A stretch of 64,000 bases of DNA from an uncultured Bacilli bacterium (GTDB taxonomy: Bacteria > Bacillota_I > Bacilli_A > RF39 > UBA660): contig CAJUHL010000004.1 of NCBI GenBank assembly GCA_910586425.1, positions 1 to 64,000 on the forward strand. Reading direction: 5' to 3'. Made by a program: the position numbers and the translations under genes. Shown piece after piece: positions 51,471 to 60,374 of this stretch (within the stretch, counting starts at the first letter, position 1; every line of letters starts with the position of its first letter). The notes beneath the pieces were generated by a model. That model saw only the letters and a program-made list of their open reading frames with translations. It was not told where the DNA came from and made no database searches.

Positions 51471-53828
51471 CTAATCCAGAACACCCATGTTGTCTGCACC
51501 TTTCATTATTAAGAATTGTGTAATATCATGATTGTTTGCTTTTGATAGAATACTCTTATTCCTAGCCTGAACGTCAGCTCCATAAGCTATCAACAGGTTC
51601 GTAATCTCATAATTCCTATATTGTACTGCTTGAAATAATGGATAGTCATGATCTACATGAACATTCGCTCCTCCCTTAAGTAAACATTCCGTTAATTTAT
51701 ATTTCTCCTTCCTTACCGCATACCGCAGCAACCAGTCATTATCAACATGAATATCTGCTCCAAAAGATAAAAGGAAATTTACGGTTTCTATGCTTCCATT
51801 TTCAACCGCAGTCTTCAATACCTCATCATTACATGCATGGATATCTGCTTTGTTTTCTAACAAATATGATAATACCTTGATTTCATCATTTTCGGCAGCC
51901 AGCCTCAATAATCCTTCATTATCGTCATGAAGATTCACTCCGTTACCAACTAACGAATCAATCAAATCATATTTTTCATCTTTTATAGCAGGATACAGAA
52001 TATAAGGGTCAATATCATTAGGATCGGCTCCAGCATCTAATAAAACATTGACAATCTCGTTATACCCATTCTCTATCGCATAGTACAAGGCACACTCGTT
52101 ACGAACATGAACATCTGCTCCAATTGATAAAAGATACTTGGCAAGCTCTACTTGATTATTCTTCACTGCTAAACGAAATGCAAGATAATCATTCGCATGA
52201 ACATCCACTCCCATTTCAACCAGGTATTTTATAAGTTCCATATCGCCCTTTTTTATGATAGTCATAAGAGGACATCTAAGTGATACATTTCCTTTAGATG
52301 ACCCATCCATATGTTTTCCATCTGTTTCTTCACCAAAATCATATGCTTTTACTTCTTCATAAATATTCGCTCCGCAATCTAACAGATATTTCACGGTTTC
52401 AACATGCTTTTTTTCAAGTGCATATTTCAGAAGTATATTAACATCAAATCCAGCCTCCACCATAAACTTTACAATATCAAGATAGTCCTTTACTCCATTT
52501 TGTCTTACAATATATCCGTCCCTGCTTTCTATCCAAGTTCCTTTATCTAATAGAGTTTTTGCTAATTCCATATTCTTATACCGAACAGCAATAAACAATA
52601 AGTAATTGTTTTTTATGTTTATATCGGCTCCTGCATCTACTAAGAAATTCAACATCTCAAAATCAAATTTGCGGTTATATTTTTCTGGACAGTACAAATA
52701 TTCTTCATAACGGTACTCTTTCTCAAGTATGCCCTCTTTTAATCCTAAAGCTGCATACAAAGCCTTATCTTTCGTATCTTTCTTGCTTGCTCCTTTCTTA
52801 TATAAGAATTTAACAATCTCGATGTCTCCCGTTTCAACCGCACAAGCAAGGAAATCATCCTGTTTACGGATGTTTATTCCTGCTTTCAATAAATACTTAA
52901 TTATATCTAAGTTTTTTGTCCTTATTGCCGTATAGAATATGTAATCATTACCAGCATGGATGTCAGCTCCTGCCTCTACAACGCACTTTAAGATACTGAT
53001 ATCCTTTGAATAAATTGCTGATTCAAGCGCATATTCATACACGCGAATATTTGCTCCATCTTCCAATAGTTGTTTTATGAGTTCTGTGTTTTTCCTTAAT
53101 ATAGCTTTCTTAAGAAGTTTTTTTTCAACAGCTTTGAGCCTCGCTCCTTTTTTCAACAAATGTTTAGACATATTGAAATCTCCAGTTAGATAGGCTATAT
53201 ATAAAGCCGCATCATCACCTGCATGAATATCCGCTCCTGCATTTAATAATTGGTCAACGATGTTTGTTTTTTCACTTCCTACAGCATAATATAAAACATG
53301 ATTCTTATTACCATAAACATTTGCACCCTCACTGATTAAGTAATCAATAATTTCAGGATCTCCTCTTAAGGCTGCGATCGATAATGGCGCTGCGTTTCTT
53401 AAACTGACTGCCATTTCGGATCCAGTATTAACATAAGCCAATTTCTCTATCAAATACTGAATAATATCCAGTTTGCCATTTAATACTGCGCATTGAAGCA
53501 ATCCATCTATATCTTTATAAACGTCAATGCCCTGCTCTTCCAGCCAATTAAATGTATCAACTGTATAAATGTCACGGATTTCTTCTATTACAATCTCGCT
53601 TGCATAATAATTCCCTTGTGAAAATGAAACCACCACTTCATCTGATGGGATTGTGACTCTTGCAATTTTACTGTTTCTCCAAAACTGATCGATGATTCCT
53701 CTTTCATCAGTGAACAAAAATTTATTATAATCCTTGCCTGACTCGGATGCTTTTGGATATATATTATGGCCCTCCTTATATGAATATCCATTTTCCTCCA
53801 AATTTTCATTAAAAACTTTAAAAAACAT
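51471..53828 (-). CDS. ankyrin-repeat protein, long
   Basis: A 785-residue protein. Residues 1-95 form a domain also present in the 54054-54896 product (FKVF-E-L--NGYSYKEGHNI... DERGII... IARVTIPSDEVVV), followed by roughly 20 ankyrin repeats of about 33 residues (e.g. VKYLLDCGANIYEE). The N-terminal domain has the pattern seen in front of ankyrin repeats of mimivirus-like giant viruses. No signal peptide; a protein-binding scaffold is likely. AAAGGAGGAAGATAT and a CATACTA box (53859-53865) precede it. Confidence 0.85.
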   Translation of the reverse strand: MFFKVFNENLEENGYSYKEGHNIYPKASESGKDYNKFLFTDERGIIDQFWRNSKIARVTIPSDEVVVSFSQGNYYASEIVIEEIRDIYTVDTFNWLEEQGIDVYKDIDGLLQCAVLNGKLDIIQYLIEKLAYVNTGSEMAVSLRNAAPLSIAALRGDPEIIDYLISEGANVYGNKNHVLYYAVGSEKTNIVDQLLNAGADIHAGDDAALYIAYLTGDFNMSKHLLKKGARLKAVEKKLLKKAILRKNTELIKQLLEDGANIRVYEYALESAIYSKDISILKCVVEAGADIHAGNDYIFYTAIRTKNLDIIKYLLKAGINIRKQDDFLACAVETGDIEIVKFLYKKGASKKDTKDKALYAALGLKEGILEKEYRYEEYLYCPEKYNRKFDFEMLNFLVDAGADINIKNNYLLFIAVRYKNMELAKTLLDKGTWIESRDGYIVRQNGVKDYLDIVKFMVEAGFDVNILLKYALEKKHVETVKYLLDCGANIYEEVKAYDFGEETDGKHMDGSSKGNVSLRCPLMTIIKKGDMELIKYLVEMGVDVHANDYLAFRLAVKNNQVELAKYLLSIGADVHVRNECALYYAIENGYNEIVNVLLDAGADPNDIDPYILYPAIKDEKYDLIDSLVGNGVNLHDDNEGLLRLAAENDEIKVLSYLLENKADIHACNDEVLKTAVENGSIETVNFLLSFGADIHVDNDWLLRYAVRKEKYKLTECLLKGGANVHVDHDYPLFQAVQYRNYEITNLLIAYGADVQARNKSILSKANNHDITQFLIMKGADNMGVLD

Positions 53829-53858
53829 ATATCTTCCTCCTTTTATCCTTAATGTATT

Positions 53859-53865
53859 TAGTATG
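53859..53865 (-). promoter_or_regulatory. CATACTA box
   Basis: Minus-strand CATACTA 31 bases before the long ankyrin gene. Confidence 0.5.
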
Positions 53866-54023
53866 AAGGAAATTTTAGGTAAAAGGCCTTTTTTAATAAT
53901 TAATAGACTTGATTGGTGTCATTGAGAAAACTCCCGAAAATGTGGAAATAATGCATGCCCAATTTACTTTTCTAAAGTGCAAGAGCAGAAACAATCATAC
54001 TAAAATAATTTTTAAACTCTACA

Positions 54024-54052
54024 AAAAAGTCCTCCGAAGAGGACTTTTAACC
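54024..54052 (-). terminator. rho-independent terminator
   Basis: AAAGTCCTC and GAGGACTTT arms with a T run after the short ankyrin gene. Confidence 0.8.
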
Positions 54053-54053
54053 A

Positions 54054-54896
54054 CTAATACAAACTCTTTAAATATTCTACTACTTCTAAATGACCATTTT
54101 CAGAGGCCCAACGCAATGCGCAATCATTATCTGCATGAATATTTGCTCCGGATTCTACTAAAAATCTTACCACATCCATATGGCCATTTCTAGATGCCCA
54201 ATGTAAGGCAAAATTATTACGGGCATGAACATTTGCTCCGGATTCTATCAAAAGTCTTACCACATCCATATGACCCTTTGCAGAGGCCCAACACAAAGCA
54301 AAATCATCACGGATATGAACATCAGCTCCTGATTCTACTAAAAGTCTTACCACATCTAAATGGCCATTTTCTGCTGCCCAACGCAAAGCAAAATCATCAT
54401 CTGCATGAATGTGAGCGCCTTTCGCCACTAAATATTTAACGATTTCCAAATTACCATTTTCTGCGGCTAAACATAAGGGAAGGTCGTTCAAGGCATGAAT
54501 ATTTGCTCCTGACGCTAATAAAAGTCTTACTGCCTCATCATCACCCTTTTCAGAGGCACAAATTAAAGCGTAATCATCATCTGCATGAACATCTGCTCCA
54601 CAACTTATTATCCATTCAAAAGTTTCTTTTGTCCATAGTTCCCGGACCGGTCCCAAGATAATTCGATGTGCCTTATATTCTTCTCCTACCGGAACAACGG
54701 CCTCTCCATCCGGGATTGCCACCTCGGCAATTTTTGTTCCATAATCACAAAACCTTAAAATCTCTTTTTCATCTGCAAAAAATAATCCGTTTCCGTAATC
54801 TGGTGTTGGATCAAATGGATTCGGATCTATATTCAGTCCCTCATGATAAGTATACCCGTTATATGTTAAGTCTTCGCCCAGAATTTTAAAATACAT
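54054..54896 (-). CDS. ankyrin-repeat protein, short
   Basis: A 280-residue protein with the same N-terminal domain as its neighbour (MYFKILGEDLTYNGYTYHEG ... LFFADEKEILRF ... IAEVAIPDGEAVV) and five to six near-identical ankyrin repeats (WAxxxGHxDVVRxLxESGAxxHxxxDxAL). The high identity between repeats points to recent internal expansion. A CATATTA box lies at 54928-54934. Confidence 0.87.
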   Translation of the reverse strand: MYFKILGEDLTYNGYTYHEGLNIDPNPFDPTPDYGNGLFFADEKEILRFCDYGTKIAEVAIPDGEAVVPVGEEYKAHRIILGPVRELWTKETFEWIISCGADVHADDDYALICASEKGDDEAVRLLLASGANIHALNDLPLCLAAENGNLEIVKYLVAKGAHIHADDDFALRWAAENGHLDVVRLLVESGADVHIRDDFALCWASAKGHMDVVRLLIESGANVHARNNFALHWASRNGHMDVVRFLVESGANIHADNDCALRWASENGHLEVVEYLKSLY

Positions 54897-54988
54897 ACTA
54901 ATCTCTCCTTTTGGTCTTTGATAGGATTAATATGTAGAAAATAAATGCCTCAAAAGAATTCAATCGCTGAAAAAAGAACTTCATTAAA

Positions 54989-55243
54989 ATGGTTATCCCT
55001 ATAAAACCTAGAGGCCTCATAATTATCTGTATTTTGCTTGTATATTTTTTCTTATGCTTTGGCTGCCATTATTTTGATTACAGCTATGTAAATCCTTTAA
55101 TATTTATTTATTTTCTCCTTGCCCATTTTTTCATTTTTCTTTCAATGAGACTATGTGCAAAAGAGAATTATCTGCATGATATTTTTATTGTTGATATATC
55201 TAAAGGATCTAACATACTAAAAATAAAAAGGAATTTGCCATGA
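54989..55243 (+). CDS. small membrane protein
   Basis: An 84-residue protein with two membrane helices (about 9-27 and 34-54) and a basic tail. The ribosome site is poor. It overlaps the next gene by four bases (ATGA), which supports both being real. Confidence 0.5.
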   Translation: MVIPIKPRGLIIICILLVYFFLCFGCHYFDYSYVNPLIFIYFLLAHFFIFLSMRLCAKENYLHDIFIVDISKGSNILKIKRNLP

Positions 55244-55467
55244 AAAAGGCTGTTATGGAAATTTTATTTCAAAACACGTATGCTAATTTTGTTCAAAAGC
55301 ATCCCATTTTTACCGTAATTAATATAATATTGGGCAGCCTCACGCCTATACTCTTTTTATTTTTAATGATAACTATTAAAAACTTCGAAACACTATTAAA
55401 GATATCAAATATTTTCATACTTGTAACTATACATTGTATATATTTACTTTTTTGCAGTGCCGATTAA
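55240..55467 (+). CDS. small membrane protein
   Basis: A 75-residue protein with two hydrophobic helices (about 24-45 and 54-72), behind AAAAAGGAATTTGCC and translationally coupled to the 84-residue gene. The pair is convergent with a 178-residue membrane protein gene. Function unknown. Confidence 0.5.
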   Translation: MKKAVMEILFQNTYANFVQKHPIFTVINIILGSLTPILFLFLMITIKNFETLLKISNIFILVTIHCIYLLFCSAD

Positions 55468-55473
55468 AGAAAA

Positions 55474-56010
55474 CTATCTTTTGATATTTTTATCTACAAA
55501 AAATATTAATATTGATAGCCACGTGAATATATCTCCAAAAATCCCTATTTCAAAGATATACGTATATATTTTTTCAGTTGATGTTAGAAAGTTCCATATT
55601 AGGAAGGTAAATATAACTACAAAAAAGAATTGACATAATCCTGCTATTTTCAGAAGATTTTTTATTGGTATCTTAGACAGGATCTTTTCTATGTATTTTT
55701 CACTGAATCCAGAAAATATTATAGATATAAACAATGAAAGTAATGACATGAATAATGACATCCTAAATCTTATTCTTGTATCTTTACTAACAAAGCTTGT
55801 CATTAAAAGCAATGAATATATGATACAGATTACTGGGAAGGCCCATTTCTGCAAAAATTCGGATACAGCAAATAAAATCCTTTTGTTTCTGCTTTGTAAA
55901 AATTGCTCTTTATCGATGGTTTCCGTCTTATTTTCTTTGTTTTCTATAACAATATTCTGCTGTCGTAATTTCCTTTTACGTTTTTTCTTCTTATTACTAC
56001 GCTTACCCAT
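55474..56010 (-). CDS. membrane protein with basic N-terminus
   Basis: A 178-residue protein with a strongly basic first 15 residues (KRSNKKKKRKRKLR) and four hydrophobic helices from about residue 55 on. TGGAGGAGAAGC precedes the ATG, and a sigma-A-type promoter of the three-copy family lies at 56039-56067. No family recognised. Confidence 0.65.
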   Translation of the reverse strand: MGKRSNKKKKRKRKLRQQNIVIENKENKTETIDKEQFLQSRNKRILFAVSEFLQKWAFPVICIIYSLLLMTSFVSKDTRIRFRMSLFMSLLSLFISIIFSGFSEKYIEKILSKIPIKNLLKIAGLCQFFFVVIFTFLIWNFLTSTEKIYTYIFEIGIFGDIFTWLSILIFFVDKNIKR

Positions 56011-56038
56011 GCTTCTCCTCCAGATATCTTATATCCAG

Positions 56039-56067
56039 AGTTTACCACAGATTTATATAATTTTCAA
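56039..56067 (-). promoter_or_regulatory. sigma-A-type promoter, copy 2 of 3
   Basis: TTGAAA, 17 bases, TAAACT followed by CTGGATATA, as at 48693-48721. Confidence 0.7.
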
Positions 56068-56097
56068 TTTGTCTTCAAATCATTCTCCAAGAAACAA

Positions 56098-56126
56098 AAA
56101 ACCCACCGGAATCTCTTCCGATGAGT
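56098..56126 (-). terminator. rho-independent terminator
   Basis: AACTCATCGGAA and TTCCGGTGGGTT arms with a T run; same family as 51086-51113. No intact gene ends here, so it may be a leftover of a lost secreted-protein gene. Confidence 0.65.
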
Positions 56127-56216
56127 TTAAGTTAGTTATTTTATCAAAAATCTGACATAATATTAATGTATTTAATATTATTGATAGAATGAGGTAGGTA
56201 TTTTTGTGTATTTGTA

Positions 56217-56245
56217 TTGACTTCTACTATTTATAATGTTAAAAT
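56217..56245 (+). promoter_or_regulatory. convergent antisense promoter, locus 2
   Basis: TTGACT (56217-56222), 17 bases, TAAAAT (56240-56245), identical hexamers and spacing to locus 1. Confidence 0.7.
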
Positions 56246-56251
56246 AACCAA

Positions 56252-56331
56252 AGAGAAAGGCGACATCTGATTGTTTAGCAATCTTCATCCGACCCATCAG
56301 GTGCTGGCAGGCTAGATGATGGGTCTTTTTT
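56252..56331 (+). ncRNA. putative antisense antitoxin RNA, locus 2
   Basis: Expected transcript of about 80 bases ending at GACCCATCA/TGATGGGTC (56291-56299, 56317-56325) and a seven-T run; antisense to the 3' part of the 54-residue gene. Ends predicted from the promoter and hairpin only. Confidence 0.6.
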
Positions 56332-56439
56332 TGAGTCTTTTTTGCCATTTATGTAACTTTTTAATTCTTTGGCAATAGTTATAATCCCGCTTGCAATATT
56401 AACAAGCTTCCAAAATGTGTCTAGGATCACTATACTCAT
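56275..56439 (-). CDS. 54-residue hydrophobic toxin-like peptide, copy 2
   Basis: ATG 56439 behind GAAGGGAGAAAAGGTCAAT; the longer frame to 56460 begins before this ribosome site. Eight of 54 residues differ from copy 1, mostly conservative; the hydrophobic helix, NGKK-SKKDPSSSLPAPDGS and final DC are kept. Selection on the protein is implied because the differences avoid stops and preserve chemistry. Confidence 0.7.
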   Translation of the reverse strand: MSIVILDTFWKLVNIASGIITIAKELKSYINGKKDSKKDPSSSLPAPDGSDEDC

Positions 56440-56632
56440 ATTGACCTTTTCTCCCTTCATTAATATTGGCGCTTGATATATGCCCTATGGACCTTTCAAA
56501 GACGTACAAACAGCCTCCATCTCTGTCAGGAGCACCTGCAGTCCTTAATGTCTCATTGTCTGCACTTAGCTAAAACTCATATTAATCCCTCCTAACGAAG
56601 TGATTCTAAATGTAGACATGTATAGTATACTA
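56440..56632 (-). promoter_or_regulatory. long conserved leader of toxin-like gene, copy 2
   Basis: Matches the copy 1 leader: TATACTA -10, AGAATCACTTCGTTAGGAGG ribosome site before MSFS-stop, ACATTAAGGACTGC, a CTCC/GGAG stem region and the real ribosome site. Conservation across non-coding sequence suggests function in RNA. Confidence 0.6.
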
Positions 56633-56669
56633 CGTATAAAATAAAATGAAAAATCCTATTTTCATACAA

Positions 56670-56695
56670 AAAAGCCCTCTCAGGAGGGCTCATTA
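56670..56695 (-). terminator. rho-independent terminator
   Basis: AGCCCTCCT and AGGAGGGCT-like arms with a T run, about 75 bases after the broken gene at 56772. Confidence 0.6.
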
Positions 56696-56771
56696 CAATA
56701 ACTCATCACATGGTTCTTGTTCTAAATTATAAACAAGCGAACGCTTCTTTCTATTTTCTCAAATAATTTAT

Positions 56772-57305
56772 TCATTCTATTTTTTGAAAGACACTATTTA
56801 ATTCATTTATTTTATTTATTACTTCTAATCTCGTTTCTTCTAATGATACTTCCGATATTTTTATTTGATTTTGAAACATTTTATTAGTCTCTCTTTCCTT
56901 AGAAAGGGCTATTTGATACTTATACATCAAACCCAATAATTCACCATACAAATGAACAAATAAGCTAATATCATTTTTTTCACTTCTACTAAAAGCAAAC
57001 TTAATTTCTTTACTTAGCCCTTCAATCTCCTCCAATTTCAAAAGAAATCTTTCATGGTATTTATTACTGGTCCAACTTTATATAGAAAACCATTATTAGT
57101 TAGCCACATAAAAAACAGATCATTTGCACCAAATATTTTATTTTTATCATGGTCCAATAAATGAGACTTATTTTTCTCCCATAATAGATATAATCCTTTT
57201 GACTTTTTATACAAGTCTACTCGTCTGTCGAATAACAATTGTTTATTGCTTAGATAAATTTGATACCATGTAAACCCAATTGCTGCTATTGGAACATGAG
57301 GACTC
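56772..57305 (-). pseudogene. frameshifted small membrane protein gene
   Basis: Three consecutive frames form one protein-like series: VPIAAIGFTWYQIYLSNKQL (a membrane helix) running on into LLFDRRVDLYKKSKGLYLLW up to MKDFF-stop, then HERFLLKLEEIEGLSKEI to a helical end. The second and third overlap at about 57040; the first lacks an in-frame start, while an ATG with AAAAGG in front lies in another frame near 57317. Two single-base changes would restore one gene of about 180 residues. Confidence 0.5.
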
Positions 57306-57342
57306 TACCATCGGATGCCTTTTTGGAAATCTGCACATCCAG

Positions 57343-57371
57343 AGTCAACCACAAACCCATACCATTTTCAA
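57343..57371 (-). promoter_or_regulatory. sigma-A-type promoter, copy 3 of 3
   Basis: TTGAAA, 17 bases, TTGACT (weakened -10), then CTGGATGTG. Upstream of the frameshifted gene, so promoter and gene decayed together. Confidence 0.55.
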
Positions 57372-57417
57372 TTCATATGAAAATTCTGTTCCAAAAAAAG
57401 ACTTATCTTACACAACA

Positions 57418-57446
57418 AAAAAAACCACCGATTTTTTCGATGGGTC
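57418..57446 (-). terminator. rho-independent terminator of the radical SAM pair
   Basis: CCATCG and CGGTGG arms around an A-rich loop, then a T run, close to the stop of the second enzyme. Confidence 0.7.
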
Positions 57447-58537
57447 TATAATGTTGTTGAATGTATGCTAGAATAACCACCAAATTTAGAATTCATTTTT
57501 CTTGTAACATATCTTAGGAACAAACAATTTCGACTCCAAATTTTATCTTTTTTATTTTGAAAAATACATTGACCATAGCATAAATAAAAAAGCTCACAAT
57601 CCCTACATTCTTTTCTATCTGTCGTATAGTGTCTTAAATAATCCAAATATTTATCATTAGTTAACAAATCGTTAAAATCACTAATTTGGCAAAAAGTTTT
57701 TGTGTCGTATCCACAAACCTTAACGAATCCATCCGCCGCTATACAAATAGCATTTCCTATACTATTACTACAATAATGAGTTATTCCAGACTCTTTTTGG
57801 TTTAAATATGGAATAAGCCAATAACCGAATACTTCTAGCTTATGATCTACTGCCTCCTGGTAACAGGTAATTAATTCATCGGCTACTATTTCTATATCAC
57901 AGTTTTCCAATGCATTTATATCAAAATCTAAATCAAATTCCTTTATTTCATATTCACAGCATAAATCTATTACAAATTTTGCATCTTCTATGAAATTTTC
58001 TGTATCAAATGTTGAACTTAAACTAAAAACGTTATAATTACTTTTTTTTGCCATCTCCAAGGCATTTATCACCGAATTATAACTATCAATTTTATCATCT
58101 ATTGGAATACGCCTTTCCTTTTGTCTTTCTTTTAATCCATCAATTGAAAAACCAACACCTATATTATGTACTTTTATATATTCCAACTTGCTCGTAGTTA
58201 CTAGACTTGCATTCGTCATGAATCTAAGCTCTATTTTACTCTGTCTCTGTTCAAGTTCCTCACAGACTCTCACAATCGCATCCCAATTAAGCAAGGGTTC
58301 ACCTGCACCAAAATAGATTAATCCATTTTTTCCATTCAAATACTTATCATAAGCTATAGCCATCTGAACTGCAAATTCAGGCTTCATTAAGTTAACTTTC
58401 ATATTGTTTCTATGAAAAATACAATAAGTACATCGATAATTACAAGCTTCACTAATATTTAATTCTAGACATTTTATATCATAATTGGCCACTATGCGTT
58501 CCCAGCGATTTTCACATATTTCTCTTATCTTTTCCAT
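57446..58537 (-). CDS. radical SAM/SPASM enzyme 2
   Basis: A 363-residue enzyme. CNYRCTYC near residue 35 binds the SAM cluster; FGAGEPLL is the SAM-binding motif in slightly altered form. The SPASM-like tail has CSNSIGNAICIAADGFVKVC and CRDCELFYLCYGQC for extra clusters. It is homologous to the upstream enzyme (GYWLIPYLN versus GTWMTPFLN at the same place). SPASM enzymes mostly modify peptides. No precursor peptide gene is visible next to it. Confidence 0.87.
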   Translation of the reverse strand: MEKIREICENRWERIVANYDIKCLELNISEACNYRCTYCIFHRNNMKVNLMKPEFAVQMAIAYDKYLNGKNGLIYFGAGEPLLNWDAIVRVCEELEQRQSKIELRFMTNASLVTTSKLEYIKVHNIGVGFSIDGLKERQKERRIPIDDKIDSYNSVINALEMAKKSNYNVFSLSSTFDTENFIEDAKFVIDLCCEYEIKEFDLDFDINALENCDIEIVADELITCYQEAVDHKLEVFGYWLIPYLNQKESGITHYCSNSIGNAICIAADGFVKVCGYDTKTFCQISDFNDLLTNDKYLDYLRHYTTDRKECRDCELFYLCYGQCIFQNKKDKIWSRNCLFLRYVTRKMNSKFGGYSSIHSTTL

Positions 58538-58596
58538 ATTACGGAATTTACGGACAACAATTAGTTCTTTTAGACATCATGCTTTTGATAACTTGT

Positions 58597-60042
58597 TTAG
58601 GCATTTTTATTGCTTTCATCCCTTTCCACCTCCTCCTTAAGCATTTTTGCTTGTTCTATTAACATAGTGTCAGTCACTATTTTATAATAGTCACATTGCT
58701 TTTGAATTGTTTGATTATCTGCACACATTCTGGTTTGGTTACATTGTCCATTACATGCACCTTCATATATACAGTCTTGACATTCTGGATATATAATTGA
58801 TCCAACTAAATGATTTTTTACAAGATTGTAATATTCTCCACCCGGCTTAATTGCTTTATTAAGGTTATTGAATGTACAAATTGCTTTATTAGAATAAGAA
58901 CATGCAAAAATATTGCCTAACATATCAACAGATATATTTTTACCAAACATAGCTTTACAGAATGAATAAGGTTCTACAGCAACTGAGTAATTTGATATAT
59001 TGAGGAAAGGTGTCATCCAAGTTCCATAAAATTCAATTCCTCTTTCATAAAAACACTTCCATGTATTACACAGAAATTCCGCTTTTTCTTTTGTCGGAAT
59101 ATTAGACGAATTTATTAAGTCGAAATCGTAAGCCACACTCTCAAAATTCTTTTTTACACACCATTCTATAAACTCTTCATTTAAAAATTCAAAATTTTCA
59201 TCTGTTATTGTTACACTGATTCCTCTGATAGGATTTCCAATTTCTTCTAGCAGATTCATTTTAGCTATTATATCGTAATATGTTCCATCTCCATTTTTAT
59301 ATGTACGAATACTGTCATTCGCTTTTTCTGGGCCATCTAGAGAAGTATATATTTCTACATGATTTTGCATAAAAAATTCTGCTGTTTTTTTATCCAACAA
59401 TGTTAAATTTGTATTAATTGAATATTCTTTTCTGTATTCTGGATAACAATCATTTACATAAGCTACTATCCTACAAATTGTTTTCGCATTCAATAATGGT
59501 TCACAATTTCCAAAATGTATCTTTAATGTGTTAAAATCTTTTTCAGAATCCTTTTTAAACTTAACATAATATTCAATAAGCTCTATAGCCTTTTCAAAAG
59601 ACATAAGTCTATTGTTATGGGCCTCTCGCGCTATACAATGATTGCATCCGAAGTTACATGTTTCTGATATTCTTAAATCCAACCACTCAAAAGTCTTACC
59701 AATTTCAAATTCATGCATATAATTTTTATTTTGTATATCACAAATTAATTGTTCGTTGATATTAGGCGGAAAATACAAATAAGATTCTATTAAACACATA
59801 ATCACTTCTTTTCCATCTTTATCTAATCTTTCAAATATCTCTTCTGTTATGTATTCGTATGATAAAAACAATTTCCATGCCTCTTCTTGCAAAAAAACCG
59901 GACAATTTAATTTTGTATTATATACAATATAGGATTGAACATCAAATTTCAATGAACGATAACCAGAAGTACGCACCAGAAAATCTGCTTTATGACTATA
60001 ATTATTAAATGTCTTATTTACAATTTGCTTAAAATTATTCAT
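58597..60042 (-). CDS. radical SAM/SPASM enzyme 1
   Basis: A 481-residue enzyme, first of the pair (GAAAGGAAAAG before ATG). About 120 N-terminal residues resemble a PqqD-like/RRE peptide-binding extension (inference); then CNFGCNHC, an unusual SAM motif FGNCEP where GGEP is normal, and a SPASM tail with CKAMFGKNISVDMLGNIFAC and CQDCIYEGACNGQC. A CATACTA box at 60132-60138 starts the operon. Confidence 0.87.
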   Translation of the reverse strand: MNNFKQIVNKTFNNYSHKADFLVRTSGYRSLKFDVQSYIVYNTKLNCPVFLQEEAWKLFLSYEYITEEIFERLDKDGKEVIMCLIESYLYFPPNINEQLICDIQNKNYMHEFEIGKTFEWLDLRISETCNFGCNHCIAREAHNNRLMSFEKAIELIEYYVKFKKDSEKDFNTLKIHFGNCEPLLNAKTICRIVAYVNDCYPEYRKEYSINTNLTLLDKKTAEFFMQNHVEIYTSLDGPEKANDSIRTYKNGDGTYYDIIAKMNLLEEIGNPIRGISVTITDENFEFLNEEFIEWCVKKNFESVAYDFDLINSSNIPTKEKAEFLCNTWKCFYERGIEFYGTWMTPFLNISNYSVAVEPYSFCKAMFGKNISVDMLGNIFACSYSNKAICTFNNLNKAIKPGGEYYNLVKNHLVGSIIYPECQDCIYEGACNGQCNQTRMCADNQTIQKQCDYYKIVTDTMLIEQAKMLKEEVERDESNKNA

Positions 60043-60131
60043 CTTTTCCTTTCAGTATGTATACGCTCTTCGTTCGCATTTTTAGTCACTCCATCTTTTT
60101 TACATTTTTCACTGTTTTCGAGTCCAAAGTC

Positions 60132-60138
60132 TAGTATG
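60132..60138 (-). promoter_or_regulatory. CATACTA box of the radical SAM operon
   Basis: Minus-strand CATACTA about 90 bases before the first enzyme; the leader in between has only a 16-codon GTG frame. Confidence 0.5.
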
Positions 60139-60374
60139 ATAAAAAAATGCTATTGAGATTCCCTTTATGATTAGACTTATTAACATAATCCGTATAATAT
60201 CAAATGGTTTAAGGCTTAGAACAAATCAATTCTTCCTTTCTTCGGCATTTTACACATGCTTGAAAGTTCCTAATAAATTGAATTCTTCCAAAAAAGTACT
60301 ATCCCATTAGAAAGAAATGTTTCTATATCATGATTAACTTCTGTGCAATCTATTTAAATAAGCATATCACACAA
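60139..60374. other. gap with decayed sequence
   Basis: Frames on the minus strand give short protein-like pieces (NHDIETFLSNGIVLFWKNS) broken by stops. It is probably further decay of the secreted-protein relic next to it; nothing else is recognised. Confidence 0.4.

Noticed and set aside
54054..54560. CRISPR-like regular repeats
   Set aside because: The regular 99-base period is the coding of ankyrin repeats in frame.
60043..60131. RiPP precursor in the leader of the radical SAM operon
   Set aside because: The only frame with a start is 16 codons (GTG), lacks Cys, Ser or Thr-rich core features and overlaps the enzyme's ribosome site.
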